Shown here piece after piece: positions 25,584-32,840 of a stretch of 32,840 nucleotides of DNA. The position numbers and the translations under genes were made by a program. The notes below the pieces were generated by a model, which worked only from the letters and a program-made list of their open reading frames with translations, did not search any database and had not been told where the DNA came from. The DNA is from Candidatus Methylomirabilota bacterium (GTDB taxonomy: Bacteria > Methylomirabilota > Methylomirabilia > Methylomirabilales > 2-02-FULL-66-22), in NCBI GenBank assembly GCA_026387775.1, contig JAPLLC010000088.1:1-32840 (forward strand). The letters run 5' to 3'. How positions within the stretch are numbered: the stretch's first letter is position 1; each line of letters begins with the position of its first letter.

Positions 25584-26668
25584 GCCGCCTCCCCTGGCAG
25601 AAGCGGGATCCCATCCGCCGGAAGGTGGAGCGACACCGCCTCCCCGGCCGCATAGGTCACGCGGGGATTATAGCTCGTGACCTGGACGAGGTCCTCCCCC
25701 ACCCGTACGTGGTATTCGACCTTCTCCCCCAGGAACATCCGCGAGACAATGGCGCCCGGGAGCCCCCCGCCCGCATCTGGCCCCCTGAGATCGATCGTCT
25801 CCGGCCGCACCACCAGCCGGACCGTCCGTCCCGGTTGAACCGCTGGGCTCTGCCCCCCGATCTGGAGCCGCCGCCCGGCCACCTCCACCGCCACCCCGGC
25901 CGCATCCACCCCCACCACCCTCGCCGCAAGCAGGTTGGTCCGGCCGATGAACTGCGCCACGAACTCGGAGGCGGGGTGACGGTACAGATCCTCCGCCGTC
26001 CCCTCCTGGGCGATGCTCCCCTGGTTCATCACCACGATCCGATCCGAGATGGCCATGGCCTCTTCCTGGTCGTGGGTCACGTACACCGCCGTGATGGAGA
26101 GCTGCTTCTGCAACTGCTGGATCTCGCGGCGCATGTGCACGCGAAGCTTCGCGTCCAGATTGGAGAGCGGCTCGTCGAAGAGGAGAACGCGTGGGCGGAT
26201 CACGATGGCGCGAGCGAGCGCCACGCGCTGCTGCTCGCCCCCCGAGAGCTGGTTGGGAAACTGCCGGTCGTAGCCGCTGAGCCCCACAAGATGCAGAACC
26301 TCGCGCACGGCCTCGCTGATCTTTACCTCGGCCATCCGTTTCACCCGGAGCCCGTAAGCCACGTTCTCGAACACCGTGAGATGCGGGAAGAGGGCGTAGT
26401 TCTGGAAGACAAAGCCGATGTTCCGCTGGTTGGCCATCAAGTCGGTGACGTCCTGCTCGCCGATGAACACCCGCCCGACGTCCGGACGCTCGAAGCCGGC
26501 GATCATCCGCAGCGTGGTGGTCTTGCCGCAGCCGGACGGGCCCAGCAGAGTGAGGAATTCCCCGGGCTGCACCGCCAGGCTGATGTCCTTGACGGCGTAC
26601 ACCAGCCCCTTCACGCGGTGGCTGAACTGCTTCGACAGTTGCTGGATCCGGATGCCGACTGCGCTCAC
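25580..26668 (-). CDS. ABC importer ATP-binding protein (FbpC/PotA-like)
   Basis: A 362-residue ATPase with Walker [10 protein letters not shown] near residue 43, the Q-loop [11 protein letters not shown], signature [14 protein letters not shown], Walker [13 protein letters not shown] and the H-loop [11 protein letters not shown]-terminal TOBE-type regulatory domain (about 245-355) ends it. This layout is that of the Fe3+, polyamine, thiamine, 2-aminoethylphosphonate and sugar-phosphate importers (CUT1/FbpC/PotA group). It powers uptake through the permease encoded one base upstream (TGA-G-GTG). GTG at 26668 is supported by AGGAGG five bases upstream. Its stop overlaps the next gene. The substrate cannot be told from the ATPase. 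Confidence 0.92.
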   Translation of the reverse strand: MSAVGIRIQQLSKQFSHRVKGLVYAVKDISLAVQPGEFLTLLGPSGCGKTTTLRMIAGFERPDVGRVFIGEQDVTDLMANQRNIGFVFQNYALFPHLTVFENVAYGLRVKRMAEVKISEAVREVLHLVGLSGYDRQFPNQLSGGEQQRVALARAIVIRPRVLLFDEPLSNLDAKLRVHMRREIQQLQKQLSITAVYVTHDQEEAMAISDRIVVMNQGSIAQEGTAEDLYRHPASEFVAQFIGRTNLLAARVVGVDAAGVAVEVAGRRLQIGGQSPAVQPGRTVRLVVRPETIDLRGPDAGGGLPGAIVSRMFLGEKVEYHVRVGEDLVQVTSYNPRVTYAAGEAVSLHLPADGIPLLPGEAA

Positions 26669-26669
26669 C

Positions 26670-28366
26670 TCAGCCTCCTAGGATGCTCGTCACCTCGAGC
26701 GCGCCCGCCGCGCGGAATCGCCGCAGCGCCAAGCCGATCAGGGCGATGACCGCGAACACGATGACCACCACCAGGACCGAGAAGGCCGCCGCCGGCCCGA
26801 GGGACAGCTCCGTGATGTTCTCCAGGATGCGGACGGTGATCAGGGTCCAGTTGATGGATACCAGGAAGATCGTTGCGCTGATGGCGGTCATGGAGCGGAT
26901 GAATACCACTCCCAGACCCGCAAAGAAGGCGGGCAGGATGAGCGGAAGCGTGATCCGGCGGAACGTCGTCCCACTCCCCGCGCCCAGGCCCTGCGAGGCC
27001 TCTTCGATGCTGGGATCGATCTGCTGGAGCGTCGCCACCGTGGCGCGGATCCCCGTCGGACTGTATCGGAACACGTAGCACGCCACGATGATCAGGGCCG
27101 TCCCTGTCAGCTCGATGGGCGGATCGTTGAAGGCCATCAGATAGGCGATCCCCACGATCGTGCCGGGCAGCGCATAGTTGATCATGGAGACGATCTCCAT
27201 GGCCTGCCGCCCCGGGAAGATCTTCTTGGTCACCAGATAGCCGACCAAGACGCCGAACAGCCCGCCCAGGGGCATCCCGAAGCCCGCGATGACCAGGGTG
27301 TCGCGGATGGCCTTCAGCCCGTCTGTGAAAATCACGCGGTAGTGTTGCAGTGTCCAGGTGTGGTTCGCGCCCAGCGCCATCACGACCGACGCGTAGAGGA
27401 GCAGGACGTAGAAGTAGAGGATGCCGGCGGCCACCAGTAGGCAGATCGCGAGCAGCGGGTAGCGGGCCCACGGCGCCACGCTCTTCACGCTGGTGCGCGC
27501 CCCCGCCTTGCCGGTGATGGTCACGTAGGATTTCCGACTGACCCAGTACCGCTGGAGGAGATACACGGTCATGGCGGGAACGAGCAGGACGAAAGAGAGC
27601 ACCGCGCCCCCTTTCAGATCGAAGAGCCCCGTGATCTGCAGATACGCCTGGGTAGGTAGCACGGGAAAAGCGTTGCCCGCCAGGATCAGCGGCGTGGCGA
27701 AATCCGCCAGCGAGGCCGCGAACAGGAGCAGGAAGGCGTTGGCCAGCCCCGGCACGGTGAGGGGCAGGGTCACGGTCCGAAAGACCCGCCAACGCGAGCT
27801 CCCCAGGCTGAAGGCCATGTCCTCCACGTTCGGATCGATGCCGTTCAGGATCGGCTTCAACGTCAGATAGGCGATGGGAAAGAACGTCAGCATCTCGGAA
27901 AACAGGGTGCTGCCCAGCCCGTAGACGGTGAACCCCTTGATTCCAAGCAAGTGATACGTGATGAGCCCCCGCGGTCCGAACGAGAAGATCATGGCGATGG
28001 CCGTCGTGAACGGGGGCGAGATCAGGGGGCCGCATCCAGGACCGTGCCCCAGGCCTTCGAGAGGTTGGCTCGCACCGCGGTGAAGGCGAAGAAGAATCCC
28101 AGGACCGTGCCCGTGAGACCGACGAGGGCCGCCAGGAGCAGGCTGTTCCAGAAAGACTGGCGGTGGTTGGGGTCCCTGAGAATCGTGATCAGATTCCCCA
28201 GCGTGAACGCCCCGCCCTCGGTAAACGTCCGCAAGAGCAGCCACGCCAGCGGGAAGAGGATGAACAGACCCATCAGGCCCCAGAGGATCAGAACACTCGT
28301 GGCGAGTGCCGGATCCCGGAACATCCGACGCAGACTATTAGCGTTGTTGGCAGCAATGCGGGTCAC
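26670..28366 (-). CDS. ABC importer permease (FbpB-like, two fused permease domains), apparent single-base frameshift
   Basis: This gene encodes a roughly 565-residue double permease of FbpB/AfuB type. It has two binding-protein-dependent transport domains with about 12 membrane helices and paired EAA-type loops near DPNVEDMAFSLGSSRWRVF and DPSIEEASQGLGAGSGTTF. Reading from GTG 28366 (AAGGA seven bases upstream) gives 114 residues ending at TGA 28022-28024 after LDAAP. The protein resumes one frame over as LISPPFTTAIAM and runs to 26670. The shift lies at a run of five G (28025-28029); a sixth would restore the frame. This is either a sequencing or assembly error, a pseudogene, or rarely programmed slippage. 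The remainder of the operon is intact. Confidence 0.85.
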
Positions 28367-28428
28367 GCGGTCGTCCTTCGGGTGACGCGGGGCCGACGGC
28401 AACCCGTCGGCCCCGCGGACTGCTCCTC

Positions 28429-29442
28429 TCATTGCGCGGGCAGGACCTCGGCGATCCAGCGCTCCACGATTCGCTTCCGATTGGCCCCCGCAAAGCCGTC
28501 GTCAATGGGGAAGATCTTCGCGACCTTCAGGACCTCGGCCAGGCTGGGGTCGATCTTCACATCGGGGTGGGCCGGGATAAAGTTGATCTGGTACTTGGTG
28601 AAGAGCGACTGCATGGCGGCCGAGCTGGCCCAGTCGATCAGCTTCTTCCCCGCCTCCGGGTTCTTGGCCCCCTTGAGCAGGGCGATGGCCTCCGCCGCGC
28701 TTCCGATGCCTTCCTTGGGGAAGCTGACCACCACGTCGTACCCCTTCGCCTTCGTATCCAGGGCATCCACGATGAAGAAGATCCCGCCGCCGGCCTGCCC
28801 CAGGCCCACCGGCAGGGTGCCGCCGCCGCCGCTCTTGGTGTAGAGCTGGACGTTCGGCCGCAGCTTCTTCATGTAGGCGAAGGCCTTGTCCTCGTCCCGC
28901 CCGTAGATCTCCAGGATGGAGAAGATGCGGGTCACCGCGGTCCCCGAGGTGCGTGCATCGGCCATCTGGATCATGTTCTTGTAAGCCGGGTTGAGCAGGT
29001 CATCCCACGACGCCGGCGCCTTCAGATTGTTCTCCTTCAGGAACTTGGCATTGGCCATGAAACACAGAGGGTCGTCGGCGATGGCCGCCCACTGCCCGTC
29101 CGCCTGCTTGAAACGGGCCGGCAGCACGTTGAATGTCGGCGGCTTGTAGGACTCGAAGATCCCTTCCTTGATTCCGGCGGCGTGGGTCTCGACTGGGCCG
29201 CCGAAGAGGACGTCCACCCGTGGGTTGTTCTTCTCGGCGATCACCCGCGCCAGCGCCTCGCCGGACGAGAATCGCACGAAGTTCACCTTGATCCCCGTCG
29301 CCTTCTCGAACTCCTGGAACATGGGCCGCGCCCAGTTCTCGGGCCAGATCGAGTACGCGTTCACCGTGTCGGCCGCCCCGGCCGCCCCCAGCGGCAGCAG
29401 CGCGATCGCCATCAGCGGCAGCAGCATCATCCAGCGTCGCAT
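28429..29442 (-). CDS. ABC importer substrate-binding protein (FbpA/AfuA-like)
   Basis: A 337-residue periplasmic binding protein with signal peptide MRRWMMLLPLMAIALLPLGAAGA. The mature part has the class-F/type-6 solute-binding pattern: NAYSIWPENWARPMFQEFEKATGIKVNFVRFSSGEALARV, DVLFGGP, AFYMKKL-like helices and INFIPAHPDVK near the end. Family members bind Fe3+, hexose phosphate (AfuA), 2-aminoethylphosphonate or polyamines. Iron-binding tandem Tyr residues are not obvious, which makes an organic or phosphorylated ligand more likely (inference). Start ATG 29442 follows AGGAGG at seven bases. It is the first gene of the operon, 62 bases before the permease, and is preceded by a leader of about 140 bases and an extended -10 promoter. 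Confidence 0.9.
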   Translation of the reverse strand: MRRWMMLLPLMAIALLPLGAAGAADTVNAYSIWPENWARPMFQEFEKATGIKVNFVRFSSGEALARVIAEKNNPRVDVLFGGPVETHAAGIKEGIFESYKPPTFNVLPARFKQADGQWAAIADDPLCFMANAKFLKENNLKAPASWDDLLNPAYKNMIQMADARTSGTAVTRIFSILEIYGRDEDKAFAYMKKLRPNVQLYTKSGGGGTLPVGLGQAGGGIFFIVDALDTKAKGYDVVVSFPKEGIGSAAEAIALLKGAKNPEAGKKLIDWASSAAMQSLFTKYQINFIPAHPDVKIDPSLAEVLKVAKIFPIDDGFAGANRKRIVERWIAEVLPAQ

Positions 29443-29570
29443 GGCTCGCCTCCTTTCCTCTCCGGCAAGTGTTGACTTCGGTGTCTGCAATCTATCTTCC
29501 CCTTTCCTCCCTCCTGAAGCAATCTTCCTCTTCCTGGAAGTCCAGTCATGTACACAAACTGATTATTCCC

Positions 29571-29599
29571 TTGCCCGCCGGACTGCAAAAGATTATATC
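29571..29599 (+). promoter_or_regulatory. Putative promoter of the mgtC-family gene, overlapping the importer promoter
   Basis: TTGCCC (29571-29576), a 17-base spacer and TATATC (29594-29599) on the plus strand. The -10 boxes of this and the divergent promoter overlap, so both directions could compete. Leader about 100 bases. Confidence 0.4.
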
Positions 29600-29612
29600 A
29601 CCACGATATCGT
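29592..29612 (-). promoter_or_regulatory. Extended -10 promoter and 10-base palindrome for the importer operon
   Basis: On the minus strand TGATATAAT (perfect TATAAT at 29592-29597 with TGn) is an extended -10 box. The perfect palindrome ACGATATCGT (29603-29612) lies between the -10 and -35 positions. A dyad there fits a repressor or activator site. The predicted leader to ATG 29442 is about 140 bases, purine-rich and without a recognised riboswitch. Confidence 0.5.
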
Positions 29613-29706
29613 ATTCGTTCGTACCGGCCGAGCAGAGGGGGTGAGAGGCGGACGGAAACCTGCCTCGCCGGCCGGAGCCAAGGGACTCATGGGGGGAGAT
29701 GCCCGA

Positions 29707-30402
29707 ATGGCAATCCTGTCGACTGCAGAAATGGATGCGATCATTCGACTGCTCCTCGCGATCCTGCTGGGGGGCGCCATCGGTTTGGAACGGGAGTCCC
29801 GCGGCCGGCCGGCCGGGTTGCGCACCCACATCCTCGTCTGTCTCGGGGCGACCATCATCATGATCACCTCAACGCACATGGGAGAACTCACCCAACTGCT
29901 GTCGCCCACCTCGCGGATCCAGGTCGATCCGGGGCGCATCGCGGCGGGGATCGTCACTGGCATCGGGTTCCTGGGGGCGGGGGCCATCATCCGCATCGGC
30001 GACCTGGTCCGGGGCCTCACCACGGCGGGCTGCATCTGGTTCGTCGCGGCACTGGGAATCACCATCGGACAGGGATTGTACGCGCTGGCGATCGTCTCGA
30101 CGGTCCTTGCGCTGGCCGTCCTGTTGGCCTTGACCCAGGTGGAGCGGCGCATCCAGCCGGTCGTCTATCGCTCCATCGCGGTCTTCGCCGGTTTCGCTCA
30201 GGCGGAAGCTATCGAGCGCCGCTGCCAGGCCCTCTTGGCGGACAGCGCCATCCGCGTGCAAGACGTGCACAATCGACTGTCCGTCGCCGAGGACCGGGCG
30301 GAGATCACGTTCAAGATCAGCGCCCGCCATCACATGCAGAGCGGGAGCATCCTCCGGGCGATTGCAGCGATCGAGGGGGTGAGCGAAGCCCGCTGGAGCT
30401 GA
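29707..30402 (+). CDS. MgtC/SapB family membrane protein
   Basis: A 231-residue inner-membrane protein. The MgtC core shows a first helix AIIRLLLAILLGGAIGLERE, then RPAGLRTHILVCLGATIIMI, the signature GRIAAGIVTGIGFLGAGAII, and GLTTAGCIWFVAALGITIG, with about four to five membrane helices in residues 1-140. A soluble ACT-like C-terminal domain follows (about 150-231). MgtC proteins inhibit the F1Fo ATPase or support growth at low magnesium; many family members are of unknown role. ATG 29707 is supported by GGGGGGAG; a longer GTG frame from 29641 lacks a site. It is alone on the plus strand, between two minus-strand importer operons. Confidence 0.9.
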   Translation: MAILSTAEMDAIIRLLLAILLGGAIGLERESRGRPAGLRTHILVCLGATIIMITSTHMGELTQLLSPTSRIQVDPGRIAAGIVTGIGFLGAGAIIRIGDLVRGLTTAGCIWFVAALGITIGQGLYALAIVSTVLALAVLLALTQVERRIQPVVYRSIAVFAGFAQAEAIERRCQALLADSAIRVQDVHNRLSVAEDRAEITFKISARHHMQSGSILRAIAAIEGVSEARWS

Positions 30403-30403
30403 T

Positions 30404-30423
30404 GCGCCCTCCTGGCGTGGGCG
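30404..30423. terminator. Weak GC-rich hairpin between convergent genes
   Basis: GCGCCC and GGGCGC pair across a loop of about nine bases, directly after the mgtC-family stop. There is no T-run on the plus strand, so termination here would be weak or Rho-aided. No other hairpin is seen before the convergent phnE stop at 30486. Confidence 0.3.
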
Positions 30424-30485
30424 CCGATTATGCACCCTCGACCGATGAGCCAAAGAATTCCTCGTTCCCCTGCGAGCCGGAGACG

Positions 30486-31286
30486 CTAGAGGACACGCTT
30501 GCGTATGGCCGTCACGGCCACCTCGGCGAGGAGGACAATCGCCAAGATGGCCATTAGAATCGCAGCCACGGCCCGCCACTGGAACACGTTGATGGCCGAA
30601 TCCAGCACCAGACCGATCCCGCCCGCCCCGACGAGTCCCAGCACCGATGATTCGCGCACGTTGATGTCCCAGCGCAGCAGCGCGATGGAAAAGAACGCCG
30701 GCTTCACCTGGGGCCAGTAGCCTTTCAAAAAGACGCTGGGCCACGGCGCCCCGACGGCCGTCATGGCTTCCACCGGACCCGGTGCCGCCTCCTCCAGGGC
30801 CTCCCCCAGCAGCTTCCCGACAAATCCGATCGACCGACAGGTGATCGCCACCGTGCCCGCCAGCGCCCCCGGACCGAAGACCGCCACGAAGAAGAGCGCC
30901 CACACCAGCGAGTTGACGGATCGGGACGCCACCAGGAGCAGCTTCGCCCCGAACCGCACGGCGGGGTTCGCCACGATGTTTCGAGCCGCCAGCACTCCCA
31001 CCGGAAACGCGATCACCAGCGTGGCGAGCGTCCCAAGCGTGGCGATGTGGACGGTCTCGACCATGGCCCCGATGACGGTGGACACAAGAAAGGTCCAGTC
31101 CACGGGCCACATACGGACCAGGAGATCCGCCACCTGCGTGGGGGTATCCGCCAGAAATTCAGGCACCACCTCGATGTGTCGCAGCGCGAGACCGAAGGCC
31201 ACGGCCGTCGCCAGGTAGACTCCATAGCGGAGAACCCGGTGGCCCGGCGTGAAGCGCTGCCACTCCCGGTCGATGCTCCCGCTCAT
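30486..31286 (-). CDS. phnE: PhnE-type phosphonate ABC importer permease (second copy)
   Basis: A 266-residue inner-membrane permease with about six helices. The cytoplasmic EAA-type loop EALEEAAPGPVEAMTAVGAPWPSVFLKGYWPQVKP and the following NVRESSVLGLVGAGGIG are characteristic of PhnE. The ATG at 31286 overlaps the stop of the upstream phnE as ATGA. The two PhnE proteins differ clearly in sequence and probably form a heterodimeric channel, as in phosphonate or phosphite PhnCDEE/PtxABC-like systems (family knowledge). The exact phosphorus compound is not known. The operon ends here, facing the mgtC-family gene. Confidence 0.9.
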   Translation of the reverse strand: MSGSIDREWQRFTPGHRVLRYGVYLATAVAFGLALRHIEVVPEFLADTPTQVADLLVRMWPVDWTFLVSTVIGAMVETVHIATLGTLATLVIAFPVGVLAARNIVANPAVRFGAKLLLVASRSVNSLVWALFFVAVFGPGALAGTVAITCRSIGFVGKLLGEALEEAAPGPVEAMTAVGAPWPSVFLKGYWPQVKPAFFSIALLRWDINVRESSVLGLVGAGGIGLVLDSAINVFQWRAVAAILMAILAIVLLAEVAVTAIRKRVL

Positions 31287-32113
31287 TGGAACAACTTCCG
31301 CACCTGCTCGGAGACGACCTCGCCCACCATGATCATGGCGATCATCACCAGCACGATGGCGCAAACAATCGCATAGTCGAAGCGCTGGAAGGCGGCCAGC
31401 AATGTCCCGCCGATCCCGCCCGCTCCCACGATCCCCAGGATGGTGGAATTGCGGAGATTGCTATCGAGCTGGTACAGGCTGAACCCGACGAAGCGGGGCG
31501 TGACCTGGGGGAAGACCCCGAAGATCAGAACATTCGGGAACGAGGCTCCCGTCGCCCGCACCGCCTCGACCTGTCTGAGGGAGATCTCCTCGATGGCCTC
31601 GGTGAAGAGTTTGCCGATGAATCCGACCGAGGCCACCGCCAGCGTCATCACCCCTGCCAGGGGTCCGAACCCGATCGCCTTGACGAATAGAATCCCAACG
31701 ATGACCGGATGAAACGAGCGCGAGACGCTGATCACCAGACGCGCGGGCCACGTCACCCAGGCCGGCATCAGGTTTCTGGCCGCCAGCAAACCGAGGGGCA
31801 GCGACGCTGCGATCCCGAAGACCGACGCCAGGACCGCGATCTCCAGGCTTTCCAACATGTCGTGCTGGATGTCCGCCCATTGCGAGGTAAAGTCGGGCGG
31901 GAAGAGGCGCAGAACAAACACCTTGCCATGGCCAAGCCCCGCAAAGAAGCGCGCCGGGGTGAAGCCCAGGGTAGAGGATGCATAGACGACGTACAGCGTC
32001 ACCAGCACCCAGGCGATCCGGTTCCCATACCCCTCCAGGAGCCACCGGACCCATCCGCTCCACGCAACCGGGTAGCCCGCGTCTCCGGCGGCCCGCCGGG
32101 TCAGCGCATCCAC
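31283..32113 (-). CDS. phnE: PhnE-type phosphonate ABC importer permease (first copy)
   Basis: A 276-residue membrane protein with about six helices. It contains the EAA-type loop [37 protein letters not shown] and the conserved [21 protein letters not shown] of PhnE. GTG 32113 was chosen because GGAGG lies six bases before it; it overlaps the last 13 bases of phnC. A hydrophobic first helix ([20 protein letters not shown]) precedes a periplasmic stretch. With PhnC and the second PhnE it forms a complete translocator, whose binding protein should lie just beyond the right edge of the window. Confidence 0.92.
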   Translation of the reverse strand: MDALTRRAAGDAGYPVAWSGWVRWLLEGYGNRIAWVLVTLYVVYASSTLGFTPARFFAGLGHGKVFVLRLFPPDFTSQWADIQHDMLESLEIAVLASVFGIAASLPLGLLAARNLMPAWVTWPARLVISVSRSFHPVIVGILFVKAIGFGPLAGVMTLAVASVGFIGKLFTEAIEEISLRQVEAVRATGASFPNVLIFGVFPQVTPRFVGFSLYQLDSNLRNSTILGIVGAGGIGGTLLAAFQRFDYAIVCAIVLVMIAMIMVGEVVSEQVRKLFQ

Positions 32114-32840
32114 TCTTCGCCTCCGTAGATGGCGGACAGCTCTTCGGTGGCCAGATCGTCGGGCTTGCCGTCAAAGACGATCCGGCCTTCTGTCATCCCG
32201 ACCATGCGATCGGCAAACCGCTTGGCGAGACCCACGTCGTGCATGTTGACGATCACGGGGATGTGCCGCTGGCGGGCCAGCGTGGCCATCGTCTCCATGA
32301 TCTCGACCGAGGTCTTCGGATCGAGCGACGATGTCGGCTCATCGGCCAGGAGCAGCTCCGGCTCCTGCATGAGGGCCCGGCCGATCCCCACGCGCTGCCG
32401 CTGCCCGCCCGAGAGGGCGTCGGCCCGTTTCGCGGCAAATTCGGCCAGCCCGAGCTGCTCCAGCAGGTCGAAGGCCTGGCGGATATCGGGCTCCGGGAAG
32501 CGCCGCAGCCAGGCGCGCCAGGGCGCGACATATCCCAGACGCCCGGTCAGCAGATTCTCGATCACGCTCAGCCGCTCGACCAGGTTGAACTCCTGGAACA
32601 CCATCCCGATCCGGCGTCGGCATTCGCGCAGCGCCCGGCCCCGCAGGCCGACTAGGTCGACCCCCTTGAAGAGGACGCGACCCTCCGTCGGCTCCACCAG
32701 ACGATTGACGCAGCGCAGCAGCGTGCTCTTCCCCGCCCCGGATGGCCCGATGATGATCGTGATCCCTTCCGGGTCGAGGTCGAGCGACACACCTCGCAGG
32801 ACCGGCCGGCCGGCCGTGTATTGCTTCTTGAGGTGCTGGA
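32101..32840 (-). CDS. phnC: PhnC-type phosphonate ABC importer ATPase (5' end outside window)
   Basis: The C-terminal 246 or so residues of an importer ATPase. Translation of the last bases reads [23 protein letters not shown], the normal PhnC N-terminal region, so the frame continues past 32840 and the start is off the window; the GTG at 32790 is not the start. Seen are Walker [10 protein letters not shown], the Q-loop [14 protein letters not shown], signature [15 protein letters not shown], Walker [13 protein letters not shown] and H-loop NMHDVGLA. It is followed by the two permease genes with overlaps, the standard phnC-phnE-phnE order. Confidence 0.93.
   Translation of the reverse strand, partial: QHLKKQYTAGRPVLRGVSLDLDPEGITIIIGPSGAGKSTLLRCVNRLVEPTEGRVLFKGVDLVGLRGRALRECRRRIGMVFQEFNLVERLSVIENLLTGRLGYVAPWRAWLRRFPEPDIRQAFDLLEQLGLAEFAAKRADALSGGQRQRVGIGRALMQEPELLLADEPTSSLDPKTSVEIMETMATLARQRHIPVIVNMHDVGLAKRFADRMVGMTEGRIVFDGKPDDLATEELSAIYGGEEWMR

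Noticed and set aside
32790-32790. GTG at 32790 as the start of phnC
   Set aside because: The preceding in-frame residues ([11 protein letters not shown]) are the normal PhnC N-terminal strand, so the true start lies beyond the window.

Overview
The window is GC-rich bacterial chromosome with long same-strand gene runs, short intergenic gaps and many 4-base ATGA overlaps. There are no phage, plasmid, transposase, rRNA or tRNA genes. The mix suggests an uncultured soil or subsurface lineage of the Methylomirabilota/Rokubacteria or deltaproteobacterial kind: an NtrBC-type system, tandem receiver-DUF4388-PilZ regulators, an mS38/bS22-like micro-ribosomal protein, FbpABC- and PhnCEE-type importers, and interspersed CTCGGCT-type short repeats. 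This placement is inference from gene style; no marker was searched.

Layout. 42-1913: phosphoglucomutase, a strong terminator and a 31-residue AURKAIP1/COX24-domain ribosomal protein gene. 1951-5981: a signalling block on the minus strand (sigma-54 response regulator, histidine kinase, a stand-alone receiver and a degenerate receiver). 5982-6943: a long non-coding region, partly very AT-rich, with a strong terminator and a candidate structured RNA. 6944-9634: uvrA with an unusually short insertion domain and its own promoter. 9822-13456: two tandem REC-DUF4388-PilZ regulators and a PfkB kinase. 13547-17471: methylthioadenosine phosphorylase with a Met-rich leader ORF, a DapA-family lyase, a tRNA methylthiotransferase (MtaB) and a YprB-type RNase H-fold nuclease whose C-terminus runs into a short-repeat array. 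17472-18004: a MITE-like 180-bp inverted-repeat element and a promoter region. 18005-20354 (plus strand): a malate/L-lactate dehydrogenase and a YchF-type ATPase. 20390-21997: a secreted small protein diverging from a PilZ protein that is coupled to a secreted repeat protein. 22011-29442 (minus strand): a KdaD-like FAH-fold protein, alkaline phosphatase, DeoC, a secreted protein of unknown function and an FbpABC-type ABC importer whose permease carries an apparent single-base frameshift. 29707-30402 (plus): an MgtC-family protein. 30486-32840 (minus): PhnE, PhnE and a PhnC running off the window.

Themes. Signal transduction is dense: five receiver domains, one histidine kinase and three PilZ domains, implying phosphorelay and cyclic-di-GMP input. 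A second possible theme is phosphorus or organophosphate use: alkaline phosphatase, deoxyribose-phosphate aldolase, an AfuABC/FbpABC-like importer and PhnCEE. A third is SAM by-product metabolism (radical-SAM MtaB, MTA phosphorylase). No complete novel defence or mobile system is visible. The strongest candidates for new biology are the tandem REC-DUF4388-PilZ pair, the structured RNA candidate after uvrA, the short-insertion-domain UvrA, and several enzymes lacking expected active-site residues.
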